Shown piece after piece: positions 17,201 to 26,551 of a stretch of DNA of 64,000 bases (the first letter of the stretch is position 1; each line of letters opens with the position of its first letter). Source of the stretch: Arthrobacter sp. (GTDB taxonomy: Bacteria > Actinomycetota > Actinomycetes > Actinomycetales > Micrococcaceae); NCBI GenBank assembly GCA_031277795.1, contig JAITLQ010000005.1, positions 1 to 64,000 on the forward strand, in the 5' to 3' direction. A program made the translations under genes and the position numbers. The notes under the pieces were generated by a model, which worked only from the letters and a program-made list of their open reading frames with translations, was not told the DNA's origin and ran no database searches.

Positions 17201-18247
17201 GTGAAAGCCCTCTTCAAGCCCTCGCTCGACGCCCCGCTCCAGCTCGTGGATCGCCCCGAACCCACGGCGGGCAGCCATGACGTGAAGATCCGCGTCATGA
17301 CCGCCGGCATCTGCGGCACCGATCTGCACATCCAGGCTGGCGACGCGGCGGCGGCCGCCATGATCGTCCCCGACCTCATCCCCGGCCACGAGTTCTACGG
17401 CGAGGTCGTGGCCGTGGGTGACCTGGTCGACCACGTCAAGGTCGGCGACCGCGTCTCCGGCGAGGGCCACGTGGTGTGCGGCATGTGCCGCAACTGCCGG
17501 GCGGGCCGCCGTCACCTCTGCATCGCCACGCAGTCGGTGGGCGTGCAGCGCGACGGCGCCTTCGCCGAGTACGTCGTGATCCCCGAGAGCAACGTCTGGG
17601 TCCACGCGGAGGGCAACATCACCCCCGAACTCGGCGCGATCTTCGATCCCTTTGGAAACGCCGTGCACACCGCGCTGACCTTCCCCATGGTGGGGGAGGA
17701 CGTCCTCGTCACCGGTGCGGGCCCCATCGGGGTCATGGCGATCGCCGTGGCCCGCCACGCCGGCGCCCGCCGGATCGTCGCCACCGACGTCTCGCCGCAG
17801 CGCCTCGAGATGGCGCGCGCCGCCGGGGCCGACGACGTCGTCAACGTTGCCTCCGAACGCATCGTCGCCGCCCAGCAGCGCTTGGGGCTCAAGGAGGGCT
17901 TCGACATCGGCCTGGAGATGTCCGGCGTGCGTTCGGCCCTCCCCGAGATGGTCGAGAACATGAACCACGGCGGCCGCATCGCGATGCTGGGGCTGCCCAC
18001 GGGCGAGATCCCCGTTGACTGGTCCCGCATGGTCACCCGCATGATCACCTTCCAGGGCATCTACGGCCGCCAGATGTTCGAGACCTGGTACGCCATGAGC
18101 GCCATGCTGGACTCCGACCCCGTGCTGCGCGAGCGCATTGCCGGCGTGGTCACCGACGTCCTGCCCGCCACCCGCTGGGAGGAGGGCTTCGCCGCCGCCC
18201 GCTCGGGCAGTGGTGGCAAGGTGGTCCTGGACTTCACCGCCCTCTGA
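17201..18247 (+). CDS. tdh: L-threonine 3-dehydrogenase
   Basis: 348 residues. It oxidises threonine to 2-amino-3-ketobutyrate with NAD+. It is a zinc-dependent medium-chain dehydrogenase: ICGTDLHI places Cys38, Thr40 and His43 exactly as in E. coli Tdh. GHEFYGEV (about 62-69) completes the catalytic zinc site, [15 protein letters not shown] (about 94-108) is the structural zinc site, and the Rossmann motif GAGPIG is near 173. The start is GTG at 17201. It is paired with kbl, which uses the product. Confidence 0.95.
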   Translation: MKALFKPSLDAPLQLVDRPEPTAGSHDVKIRVMTAGICGTDLHIQAGDAAAAAMIVPDLIPGHEFYGEVVAVGDLVDHVKVGDRVSGEGHVVCGMCRNCRAGRRHLCIATQSVGVQRDGAFAEYVVIPESNVWVHAEGNITPELGAIFDPFGNAVHTALTFPMVGEDVLVTGAGPIGVMAIAVARHAGARRIVATDVSPQRLEMARAAGADDVVNVASERIVAAQQRLGLKEGFDIGLEMSGVRSALPEMVENMNHGGRIAMLGLPTGEIPVDWSRMVTRMITFQGIYGRQMFETWYAMSAMLDSDPVLRERIAGVVTDVLPATRWEEGFAAARSGSGGKVVLDFTAL

Positions 18248-18345
18248 GCCCCACCCTCTTCACCCGCCGCCCGCCTCACGCGAGGCCGCGGCACCCCGCC
18301 CGGCCCCGCGGCGTCGGGCATTGACTCCTCAAGCGAAGGACCCCC

Positions 18346-19545
<1,200 letters not shown>

Positions 19546-19566
19546 GTCGCGCACGCGAAGGGGCGC

Positions 19567-19602
19567 ACGGCCCGGCCGGCGTTGAGGCGCCGGCCGGGCC
19601 GT
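19567..19602 (+). terminator. Perfect 15-bp hairpin terminator of tdh-kbl
   Basis: ACGGCCCGGCCGGCG (19567-19581), loop TTGAGG, and its exact complement (19588-19602), followed by a T-containing stretch (TCCGTGTTGT). It is 21 bases after the kbl stop. Confidence 0.85.
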
Positions 19603-19665
19603 TCCGTGTTGTCCCGCGGTTCGGCTTGCTGAGCCGTCGGCCGCCCGTCCGCCGACCGGCCGCCA

Positions 19666-19722
19666 GCCGGCGCCCTTAGCCGGCCGACCGGCCGACTCTC
19701 TGCCGGCGCCCTTAGTCGGCCG
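19666..19722. repeat. 21-bp direct repeat carrying the stop codon of the DeoR gene
   Basis: GCCGGCGCCCTTAG followed by C or T and CGGCCG occurs at 19666-19686 and 19702-19722. The second copy contains the TAA stop and last codons of the minus-strand DeoR gene; the first lies downstream of that gene. It resembles the 3'-end duplication at 10993-11114. Confidence 0.6.
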
Positions 19723-20509
19723 CCTCGAGCAGATCCTCGGCCAGCTGCACCTGGACCCCGCGCTCGGCGTACTGCGCCAGCAGGTCAGGGTGCGCCGCGC
19801 GCGTGGTCAGGAGCCCGCTCACGCTCTCCACCCCGGCGATCCTGAAGGTGGAGGTGCGCTCGAGCTTGTCCGGCGTGGCGACGAGCAGGGTGCGCGAGGC
19901 CGAGTCGAGGCAGGCGCGCTTGAGGCGGGCGTCCTCCGGGCTGGTTGACGTCAGCCCGTGCTCGGGGGAGGCCGAGCAGGCGGCGAGGATGGCCAGGTCG
20001 ACGCGCAGCTGCCGCACGTAGTCGGCCGCCTCCCCGCCCTCGAAGGCGAGCGAGTCCGGCGCGAGCGGCCCGCCCGGCACGAGGACCCGGGTGCCCTGGC
20101 GGCGCGCCAGGGCGCTCGCCGTGTGCAGCGAGAGGGCGAGTCCCGTCACGGCGCGCCCGGCGAGCTGGCCGCCGATCGCCTGGCCCGTGGTGCCGCCGTC
20201 GACGATGAGCGACTGGCCGTCGAGGACCAGCGTGTCCACGGCCGCGGCGAGCAGCCGCTTGCTCTCCTGCAGCGCGTCGGCGCGCAGGGCGAAGGGCATC
20301 GGGGCCCCTCGGGCCGGGGCCGACGCCGCCGCGCCGTGGAGGCGTCGGAGGGCGGCGTGGGCCTCGAGCTCCGCGAGGTCGCGACGGATGGTGATGGCGG
20401 AGACGCCGGTGAGCTCGCTCAGCGCCGAGACCGAGACGGGCTGGCGGGAGCCGAGCACCGTCGAGATGATCGTTTGGTGCCGAAGTGATCGTTGCACGCG
20501 ATCATTCAA
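19712..20509 (-). CDS. DeoR/GlpR-family transcriptional regulator
   Basis: 265 residues. The N-terminal helix-turn-helix (about 10-60) includes VSALSELTGVSAITIRRDLAELEAHAALRRLHG, and the sugar-phosphate sensor domain has DGGTTG near residue 103. The TTG at 20509 is the first possible start and a GTG at 20497 is also plausible; the ATG visible at 20505 is out of frame. It is divergent from an MFS transporter, with four TGATCG-type half-sites between and over the two starts, so it probably controls that transporter and itself. Confidence 0.82.
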   Translation of the reverse strand: MNDRVQRSLRHQTIISTVLGSRQPVSVSALSELTGVSAITIRRDLAELEAHAALRRLHGAAASAPARGAPMPFALRADALQESKRLLAAAVDTLVLDGQSLIVDGGTTGQAIGGQLAGRAVTGLALSLHTASALARRQGTRVLVPGGPLAPDSLAFEGGEAADYVRQLRVDLAILAACSASPEHGLTSTSPEDARLKRACLDSASRTLLVATPDKLERTSTFRIAGVESVSGLLTTRAAHPDLLAQYAERGVQVQLAEDLLEAAD

Positions 20510-20516
20510 TCGATCA
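20467..20516. promoter_or_regulatory. DeoR-type operator cluster (four TGATCG half-sites)
   Basis: TGATCG at 20467 and 20486 and its complement CGATCA at 20499 and 20511. The middle pair forms the palindrome TGATCG-N7-CGATCA. The sites cover the divergent start region of the DeoR gene and the MFS gene. Confidence 0.6.
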
Positions 20517-20526
20517 CTCTGGCTGG

Positions 20527-21939
20527 ATGCAAGAGCCGAGCCCCTCCTTGACCGATGCCCAGGCCGCCCCCGCCGCCGCGAGATCCGGCGGCGCCGGGTC
20601 CTCCGGTGCGCCCGGCGGTGCGCCCGGCGCGAACCGGAACCCGAAGCCCTCGCCGGCCCAGCGCACGGCCCGCCTCGCCACGATCACCGTGTTCTTCGCC
20701 GCCGGCCTGGGACTGGCCTGGTGGGTCGTGAGCATCCCGGGCGTCGAGGCGCGCGTGGGTCTCAGTCATGCAGTGCTCGGCACGTTCCTGCTCCTCTTGG
20801 GGCTGGGCTCCTTCCTCGGCATGACAGCCGCCGGGCCGTGGGTGGACCGCCGCGGGAGCCGCCGCGTCGCGGTGCCCGGCGCGGTGGGGGTGGCCGCCGG
20901 CCTCGGGCTCATCGCGGCGGCCCACGAGCCGTGGCAGCTGGCGGCGGGCCTGCTTGTCTTCGGGCTAGGGCACGGCGTCCTCGACGTGGCGATGAACGAC
21001 CAAGCGGTGCTGGTCCAGCGTTGGTACGGGCGCCCCATCATGTCCAACTTCCACGCCTTCTTCTCCGTGGGTGCGGGCGCCGGCTCGCTCCTCGGCGCCC
21101 TGGCGCAGGGGCTCGGCGCCGGTGTGACGTGGGTGCTGGGGGTGGGCGCCGTGCTCAGCCTCGCGCTCGTCCTCGTGGCCGGCCGCGGGATGGTGGCGGG
21201 CGGCGCTGAGGCGGCGGCCGCGACGGTGACCGGCTCGCCGGCCGACATTCAGACCGGCGCGGCGGCCGGCAGGCCGTCCGACACAGCGACAGGCGCCGCG
21301 GCCGACACCCAGGACGGCACCCGGGCCACCGCCCTGCCCGGCGCGGGGCTGGAAGGCGCTTCAGCGTCGTCGTCGGGCGGGGGAAGGCCCCGGCGCCTGC
21401 CCGGCTACCTGCTCCTCGCGGGCCTGGCGTTCCTGCTGATGCTCGCCGAGGGGGTGGCGAACGACTGGAGCTCGCTGCATGCGGTGGACGAGTTGGGGCA
21501 GAGCCCGGCCGGCGGGGCGCTGGCCTACGCGGCGGTCGCCGTCGCGATGGTCGTGGGCCGCTTCTCCGCCGATGCGGTGGTGGCGCGCGTGGGCGGCGTG
21601 GCGATCATTCGCGGCGGCTCGCTGGCGGCGGCGCTCGGGCTGTTCACCGTGGTGCTCTCCGCCTCGTTCCCGCTCACGCTCGTGGGCTGGGCCGTGTTCG
21701 GGCTGGGCGTGGCGGGGATCGTGCCGCAGATCTTCACGGCGGCGGGCGAGCTGGGCGGCGAACAGCAGGGCAAGGTCATGTCCCGCGTGGTCGGGGCCGG
21801 CTATCTCGGCATGCTGGCCGGGCCGGCGATCATCGGCTGGGTCTCGCCGCTCTTCGGCTTGGGCTGGGCGCTGCTCATCCCCGTGGCGTGCTGCGTGGTC
21901 GGCCTGCTCTGCGCGGGGCGCGTGCGGCTGCCGCGCTAG
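20527..21939 (+). CDS. MFS transporter
   Basis: 470 residues with 12 predicted helices in two halves. They are separated by a long alanine/threonine-rich cytoplasmic linker (about 235-285) with repeated DIQTGAAA / DTATGAAADTQDG-like units. The first 50 residues are hydrophilic. The ATG at 20527 lies just after the operator cluster; a GTG at 20485 would begin inside it. The substrate is unknown; pairing with a DeoR/GlpR regulator suggests a sugar or nucleoside-type compound. Confidence 0.75.
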   Translation: MQEPSPSLTDAQAAPAAARSGGAGSSGAPGGAPGANRNPKPSPAQRTARLATITVFFAAGLGLAWWVVSIPGVEARVGLSHAVLGTFLLLLGLGSFLGMTAAGPWVDRRGSRRVAVPGAVGVAAGLGLIAAAHEPWQLAAGLLVFGLGHGVLDVAMNDQAVLVQRWYGRPIMSNFHAFFSVGAGAGSLLGALAQGLGAGVTWVLGVGAVLSLALVLVAGRGMVAGGAEAAAATVTGSPADIQTGAAAGRPSDTATGAAADTQDGTRATALPGAGLEGASASSSGGGRPRRLPGYLLLAGLAFLLMLAEGVANDWSSLHAVDELGQSPAGGALAYAAVAVAMVVGRFSADAVVARVGGVAIIRGGSLAAALGLFTVVLSASFPLTLVGWAVFGLGVAGIVPQIFTAAGELGGEQQGKVMSRVVGAGYLGMLAGPAIIGWVSPLFGLGWALLIPVACCVVGLLCAGRVRLPR

Positions 21940-21998
21940 CCGCCGGGCGATCAAAGCTATCGCTAGATGAAAATGTCGTGTCGCTTAGCGGAAACGTG

Positions 21999-22027
21999 GT
22001 GACGGCGTGGGTGGGGCGTGCGAGGAT
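21999..22027 (+). promoter_or_regulatory. Promoter of tpx giving a leaderless mRNA
   Basis: GTGACG (21999-22004), a 17-base spacer, then GAGGAT (22022-22027), with the tpx ATG 7 bases after the -10 box. The start codon would coincide with the transcript 5' end. Confidence 0.5.
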
Positions 22028-22033
22028 GAGGTC

Positions 22034-22531
22034 ATGGCTACTACTGCATTCACCGGTACCCCCGCCCACACCGTCGGCGAGCTGCCCGCCGTGGGCTCCA
22101 AGGCCCCGCACTTCGAGACCGTTGGCAACGATCTCGCCACCGTCTCCGACGCCGACTTCGCCGGCAAGCGCGTGGTCCTGAACATCTTCCCGTCCGTGGA
22201 CACCGGCGTGTGCGCCGCGTCCGTGCGCCAGTTCAATGAGCGCGCCGCCGGCCTCGAGAACACCGTGGTGGTCACGGTCTCCGCCGACCTGCCGTTCGCC
22301 CTGGGTCGCTTCTGCGGCGCCGAGGGCATCGAGAACGTCGTCACGACCTCGGCCTTCCGCTCCTCCTTCGGCTCCGACTACGGCGTCACGCTGACCGACT
22401 CCCCGCTGGCCGGCGTCCTCGCCCGCTCCGTCGTGGTGGTCGACACCGACGGCACCGTGCTGCACTCGCAGCTGGTCCCCGAGATCACCACCGAGCCCGA
22501 CTACGAGGCCGCGATCGCCGCCCTGGCCTGA
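22034..22531 (+). CDS. tpx: Thiol peroxidase (atypical 2-Cys peroxiredoxin)
   Basis: 165 residues. It reduces hydroperoxides in the cytosol with thioredoxin. The peroxidatic cysteine is Cys60 in [18 protein letters not shown] and the resolving cysteine is Cys94 in RFCGAEG, matching the spacing of E. coli Tpx (Cys61/Cys95). The ATG at 22034 is preferred to an upstream start because the family begins here and a -10 box is correctly placed. Confidence 0.93.
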   Translation: MATTAFTGTPAHTVGELPAVGSKAPHFETVGNDLATVSDADFAGKRVVLNIFPSVDTGVCAASVRQFNERAAGLENTVVVTVSADLPFALGRFCGAEGIENVVTTSAFRSSFGSDYGVTLTDSPLAGVLARSVVVVDTDGTVLHSQLVPEITTEPDYEAAIAALA

Positions 22532-22547
22532 TCTTCGCTCGGCTTCT

Positions 22548-22589
22548 CAACGCCCCGGCCCCGCACGCGAGTGCGGGACCGGGGCGTTG
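22548..22589 (+). terminator. Terminator hairpin of tpx
   Basis: CAACGCCCCGGCCCCGCAC (22548-22566), loop GCGA, and complement (22571-22589) with one mismatch. The 19-bp stem starts 17 bases after the stop. Confidence 0.8.
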
Positions 22590-22640
22590 CGCGTTGGTGC
22601 GGGTGGCGGAGGACGCCGCTTCTCGCCCCGTCGGTGATTT

Positions 22641-22701
22641 CTCACGGTCATCGCGCTTTCTCACGGCGACGATGCGCGTGAGAAAACGCGATGACCGTGA
22701 G
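22641..22701. repeat. 61-bp interrupted palindrome between tpx and the patatin gene
   Basis: The outer arms CTCACGGTCATCGCG and CGCGATGACCGTGAG match perfectly over 15 bp. The inner arms TTTCTCAC and GTGAGAAA (8 bp) lie inside, around a 13-base loop. TTTTGGGGG follows the right arm. It may be a second, bidirectional terminator or a dispersed palindromic repeat. Bases 22702-22766 to its right are very G-rich. Confidence 0.7.
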
Positions 22702-22766
22702 TTTTGGGGGCTGGGACCTTGGGCTGGGACGGGGGGAGGGGCTGAGGCTGGGGGCGGGGCCTTGGT

Positions 22767-23717
22767 TCACCGCCCGACGTCGGCCGCTCGCCCTTGGCGA
22801 TATCCCTCGCGTGCCGCCGCGGGCCGGATGCCGGTCGACGTCAGGTTCGCCCCGAACACCGCCAGCGCCTCGTCGTCCGGGTGGATCACCGTCACCACTG
22901 ACCCGCCGGACCGCAGCGCCGCCACCTGGGAGCCCAGCGTGGTGCCCCACGCGTCCTCGCGGCGCAGGCCCTCGAACTGCCGTGGCGCGGCGCTCTCCTC
23001 GGGGCGTGTCAGCGGGGAGAGCACGATGACACGCTCGAAGCCGGAGCCCAACTGCGCGTTGTCGGCGGAGAAGACGCCCCCGTCAACGTAGCGGCGCCCG
23101 GCGATGGGCACCGACGCCGTGCCGCCCGGGAGCGAGGTGCTCGCGGCCACGGCCTCCGCGAGCGAAGCGCCGCATTCGCGATCCAGCACCACGAGCTCGC
23201 CGCTGAGCGCGTCCACCGCCGCGATCCCCACGTATCGCTCCGGCCACTGCTGGGACGGCAGCCGCGAGGCCACCTGCGCCAGGCGGGCGGCGGCTCGCGG
23301 TGCGAGGGACGGGTCGGACTCCAGCGCAAAGGCCCCCATGCCGCGGCTCACGTCCAGCGCCGAGGACGCCGCGGCGCCGATGGCGCGCATGCGCTCGAAC
23401 ACGGCCCGCGGATCGCCGCCGGGCCCGGTGCCCGAGTGCTGCCTACCGTCGGGGCCGTTCGGCCCACCCGCCGCCCTTCCACCGCCCGGCCCGGCCGGGG
23501 CGGCCGGTGGTGCCTGGGTGGCTGCGTACAGCTCGGCGATGCTTGGCCCGCCGCGCAGCTGGGCCGCGGCCGTGGCGCCCGCCGAGGTGCCGTAGATCGC
23601 GTCGGCCAGCCGAGCGACGTCGAGCCCTTGCTCCGCCAACCCGGCGCACACGCCGATCAGCCACGCGTTGCCGGCGGCCCCGCCGCCGCCCAGGACGAGC
23701 GCGAAGTTCTTCTCCAT
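22767..23717 (-). CDS. Patatin-like phospholipase / RssA-like serine hydrolase
   Basis: 316 residues. The patatin family uses a Ser-Asp dyad to hydrolyse lipid esters. The oxyanion motif GGGGAAGN is near residue 10, the nucleophile elbow is IYGTSAGAT (serine about 44), and the catalytic Asp is in RRYVDGGV. A Gly/Pro-rich insert (about 70-100, APPAAPAGPGGG...) interrupts the domain after the nucleophile. The ATG at 23717 gives the motif at the usual distance from the N-terminus. It is encoded convergently to tpx. Confidence 0.82.
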   Translation of the reverse strand: MEKNFALVLGGGGAAGNAWLIGVCAGLAEQGLDVARLADAIYGTSAGATAAAQLRGGPSIAELYAATQAPPAAPAGPGGGRAAGGPNGPDGRQHSGTGPGGDPRAVFERMRAIGAAASSALDVSRGMGAFALESDPSLAPRAAARLAQVASRLPSQQWPERYVGIAAVDALSGELVVLDRECGASLAEAVAASTSLPGGTASVPIAGRRYVDGGVFSADNAQLGSGFERVIVLSPLTRPEESAAPRQFEGLRREDAWGTTLGSQVAALRSGGSVVTVIHPDDEALAVFGANLTSTGIRPAAAREGYRQGRAADVGR

Positions 23718-23760
23718 GGGCCCATGGTGCTCCTCACGGCCCGCGGAGTCATCCGCACTT

Positions 23761-23795
23761 TGAGTCTGCACCCGCTGAGGGTGGGTGCAGACTCA
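23761..23795 (-). terminator. Hairpin at the end of the GNAT gene
   Basis: TGAGTCTGCACCC (23761-23773) and its exact complement (23783-23795) form a 13-bp stem that overlaps the stop codon of the minus-strand GNAT gene. Confidence 0.65.
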
Positions 23796-24308
23796 GGGTG
23801 TGGGGGGCGAAACCGAGGTGGGGGAGGCGCCGTCCACGCGCTTGGCGAAGTTCACGCGCCGGTAGCCGCCCTGGCCGCCGCGCCCGGTCTCGGTGAAACC
23901 CCGGCGCGGGTAGTAGGCGACGTTCTCGGTCATGGCCTGGTTCGTGTAGAGCCGCACCTCGGGCAGCCCCAGCGCGCGGGCCCGGTCCTCGGCCAGCGAG
24001 AGCAGGCGGCCGCCCAGCCCGCTCCCGCGCTCAACGGCGTCCACGGCCACGGTGTCGATGAGCACGTGATCGTCCTCCAGCAGCAGGTACAGCGCCCCGA
24101 CCAGGGCCTCGCCGCGGACCGCGAGGCTGACCTCGGCGCCGGGCACCCGGCCCGCCAGGATCTTGGGCCAGTCCAGCACCATGGGCGCCGGTTCGCGGTC
24201 GATCCGCTCCACGTACGGCGCAAACGCCGCGCGCACAAGCGCCCGGATCGCCGCAGCATCGGCGGGACGGGCCGGCACCACCCGCACCACGTCGCGCGGC
24301 CCGCTCAC
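23793..24308 (-). CDS. GNAT-family N-acetyltransferase
   Basis: 171 residues. The acetyl-CoA site is LIDTVAVDAVERGSGLGGRLLSLAEDRA (about 82-108), followed by YTNQAMTENVAYYPRRGFTET. The GTG at 24308 overlaps the TGA of the upstream kinase gene (GTGA), so translation is coupled. The substrate is unknown. Confidence 0.82.
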   Translation of the reverse strand: MSGPRDVVRVVPARPADAAAIRALVRAAFAPYVERIDREPAPMVLDWPKILAGRVPGAEVSLAVRGEALVGALYLLLEDDHVLIDTVAVDAVERGSGLGGRLLSLAEDRARALGLPEVRLYTNQAMTENVAYYPRRGFTETGRGGQGGYRRVNFAKRVDGASPTSVSPPTP

Positions 24309-25189
24309 GCGAGCACCTCGCCCGCGCCGGCGGTCGCGGCGAAGTCGAGGCGGGGAAGGGTCTTGCGCAGCAGGCGCTCCCAACGCCGCACCGCGCCGTC
24401 CTCCGCCGCGCGGCGCAGGCGGAAGAGTGCGTGGTGGCCCACCCAGAGGGCGGCGCGGGCGGCGAAGCGCGCGTCCGGGGCCGCGGGGGCGACCACGTCC
24501 ACGCCGTGCCACAGCGCGAGGTGGGACAGATTGATGGCGGGGTCCCACGCCGCGGCGTGGTCCCAGTCGATGACCCCCACGAGGCGCTCCACCTTCCAGC
24601 GCATGTTGTGCCCGGCGAGGTCGCCGTGGACGAGCCCGGTGGCCTCACCCTCGATGCCCTCGAGCCCCGCCCAGACGGCCTCGGCCGCGCGGCGCGCCTC
24701 GGCCGGCAGCACGCCGAGCACCGCCTCGCGCCCCGCCGGGTCCCAGGGCGCTGAGCTGACGTAGGGCCCTGTCACGAGGGACTCCCAAGCGGCGGTGGGG
24801 ACCGCCGCGAGCGCCTCGAGCACGCCGCGCAGCGCGGCCGGGTCGCCCTCGTGCGGGGCGTGGGCGCCGCCGCTGACGAAGCGCTGCAGCACCGCGGCGG
24901 GCGCCGCGTCGTCGCCCAGGACCACGTCGGAGAGCGGCTCGGGGCTGAGCCACGGGAGGTGAGGAGCGAGGGCGCTCAGCAGCGCCATGCGTCGTCCAAG
25001 CTCGCTCGCCACCTCGGGGCGGCGCGCCAGTCGCAGCACCACGCCGGGGGCACCCCCGGGAGCTGGCGCGCCCGGAACCAGCACGAGGTGATCGTCGCCT
25101 CCTTCCTCGACGAAGCCCTCGGCCCAGGCGGGGGCGGGATCGAGGCGGCGGGCCAGGGCGAGTTCGGAGGGTAGGGGAGCGCGGGTCAC
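24305..25189 (-). CDS. APH-family phosphotransferase (kinase-like)
   Basis: 294 residues with the aminoglycoside phosphotransferase/choline kinase fold. The Brenner motif GLVHGDLAGHNMRW (about residue 200) and the metal-binding GVIDWDHAAAWDPAINLS (about 220) are both intact. The GTG at 25189 is the start. It is followed by an overlapping GNAT gene. This is the second kinase-GNAT pair in the window; sequence similarity to the first (9519-10394) is limited to fold motifs. Confidence 0.82.
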   Translation of the reverse strand: MTRAPLPSELALARRLDPAPAWAEGFVEEGGDDHLVLVPGAPAPGGAPGVVLRLARRPEVASELGRRMALLSALAPHLPWLSPEPLSDVVLGDDAAPAAVLQRFVSGGAHAPHEGDPAALRGVLEALAAVPTAAWESLVTGPYVSSAPWDPAGREAVLGVLPAEARRAAEAVWAGLEGIEGEATGLVHGDLAGHNMRWKVERLVGVIDWDHAAAWDPAINLSHLALWHGVDVVAPAAPDARFAARAALWVGHHALFRLRRAAEDGAVRRWERLLRKTLPRLDFAATAGAGEVLA

Positions 25190-25213
25190 AGGCAGAGCCT
25201 AGCGAGGCGTGGG

Positions 25214-25229
25214 TAGGCTCGCCCACGTG
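25214..25229 (+). promoter_or_regulatory. -10 box placed for leaderless CPBP mRNA
   Basis: TAGGCT at 25214-25219 is 7 bases before the GTG at 25227. Confidence 0.4.
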
Positions 25230-26150
25230 AGCCAGTCATCAGCGCCCGGACCGAGCCATCCGGCCCAGCCAGCCAGCGATCCCGGCGGACCCGCCAACCA
25301 TCCCGGCGACCTATCCAACGGCGAGGCGCCGGCGGGGCGGGCGGCAACCCCGGCGCTAACTCGGCCCACCCTGCCGGCTCTCCTTCCCGGCACCGGCGCG
25401 CCCATGACGAGGCGCTTCATCGGCTGGGAGATCGTCATCGTCCTGGCGCTCTCGCTCGGCCGGTCCGGGGTGAACGCGCTCATCAACCTCATCGACCTGG
25501 CCACGCGGGGCCCCATCTCGCAGGGCCAAGCGAGCCTGAACGGCTCGGCCAGCGCGCGTCCCTGGATCGACCTCGCCTACCAGCTTTCGAGCCTCGTGTT
25601 CTCGATCGCTCCCGTCGCGCTTGTCCTGTGGCTGCTGTGGCGTTGGCCGGGAGGCAACCCCTTCCGTCGCCTCGGCCTGGACTTCAAACACCCGCTGCGC
25701 GACGCGTGGCAGGGGGCGGCGCTCTTCCTCGTGATCGGCGCCGGAACGCTCGGCGTGTATGCCGCCGGCCGCGCCCTCGGCATCACCACGTCCATCAGCA
25801 CGAGCGGCCTGGGGGAGTACTGGTGGACCGTCCCGATCCTGCTTCTCGCCGCCCTGCGCAACGGCCTCCTGGAGGAGGTCATCGTCATCGGCTACCTCTT
25901 CGAGCGGCTCAAGACCCTCGGCTGGAACACGTGGGCCATCCTGCTCAGCGCCGCCGTGCTGCGCGGCTCGTACCACCTCTACCAAGGCATCGGCCCGTTC
26001 ATCGGCAACGCTCTCATGGGGCTGATCTTCGGCTGGTTCTACCTGAAGACCCAGCGCGTCGCGCCGCTTGTGATCGCCCACTTCCTGCTCGACGCCGCCG
26101 GGTTCGTGGCCTACCCCCTGCTCGCCGCGGCCTTCGGCTACGGCAGTTAG
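25227..26150 (+). CDS. CPBP-family intramembrane metalloprotease-like protein
   Basis: 307 residues. The N-terminal 60 residues are Pro/Ala/Gly-rich and probably cytosolic. Six to eight membrane helices follow, with the CPBP (CAAX prenyl protease 2/bacteriocin-processing) motifs: LEEVIVIGYLFERL (about 220), LRGSYHLYQGIG (about 252), and VIAHFLLDA (about 290). The usual EExxxR arginine in the first motif is replaced by Ile (EEVIVI). The GTG at 25227 is chosen because a TAGGCT -10 box stands at leaderless distance. The role is unknown. Confidence 0.8.
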   Translation: MSQSSAPGPSHPAQPASDPGGPANHPGDLSNGEAPAGRAATPALTRPTLPALLPGTGAPMTRRFIGWEIVIVLALSLGRSGVNALINLIDLATRGPISQGQASLNGSASARPWIDLAYQLSSLVFSIAPVALVLWLLWRWPGGNPFRRLGLDFKHPLRDAWQGAALFLVIGAGTLGVYAAGRALGITTSISTSGLGEYWWTVPILLLAALRNGLLEEVIVIGYLFERLKTLGWNTWAILLSAAVLRGSYHLYQGIGPFIGNALMGLIFGWFYLKTQRVAPLVIAHFLLDAAGFVAYPLLAAAFGYGS

Positions 26151-26551
26151 CCTGCCGAGGGGGAGGGCCCCGCGTCGATCCGCCGCCGGGCGCCGGGGCG
26201 ACGTTGGCCGCCCGCGTTTCGCGAGTGCTGTGTGCCGATGCGGCCCTTTCGCGAGTGGCTTGTGTCGCCGAAACCGCGCTTTCGGCGACAGAAGGCACTC
26301 GCGAATCGAGGGGAACGACACAGGGCACTCGCGAACGGCGGGGTAGGGGGATCCGGAAGGTCTGCGTTGAGCAGCGGGACGCGTTCGTGAGGTCGTGAGG
26401 GATGCGGGGATCGCGGGGCGCCGGCCGCAGGCGGCGTCGTGCGTTCAGGGTCCGCGTGGGCTCGGCGCGTGGGCAAGCCGGGCGGCGCCGTGCCCCGAGG
26501 GCTCCGGGCCCGGAGCCCGGTGGGGCGCAGGCGTGGCCGGCCCGGTCAGGC
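26151..26551. other. 401-bp gap between convergent genes, dominated by a nested palindrome
   Basis: No convincing gene. The left half holds the 119-bp nested palindrome at 26217-26335. The right half (26336-26551) is plain GC-rich DNA with no recognised feature. Confidence 0.6.
26217..26335. repeat. 119-bp nested palindrome with four TTCGCGAGTG half-sites
   Basis: TTTCGCGAGTG occurs at 26217 and near 26247, and its complement CACTCGCGAA near 26296 and 26326. At the centre (26263-26290) is TGTCGCCGAAA-CCGCGC-TTTCGGCGACA. Both pairs of half-sites are symmetric about 26276, so the whole folds as two nested arms on an 11-bp core stem. It lies between convergent genes. It could be a strong bidirectional terminator, a REP/BIME-like element or a protein-binding array. 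Confidence 0.75.

Noticed and set aside
26217-26335. CRISPR array
   Set aside because: The four half-sites are inverted pairs with no regular spacer and no repeat-spacer periodicity; no cas genes are present.
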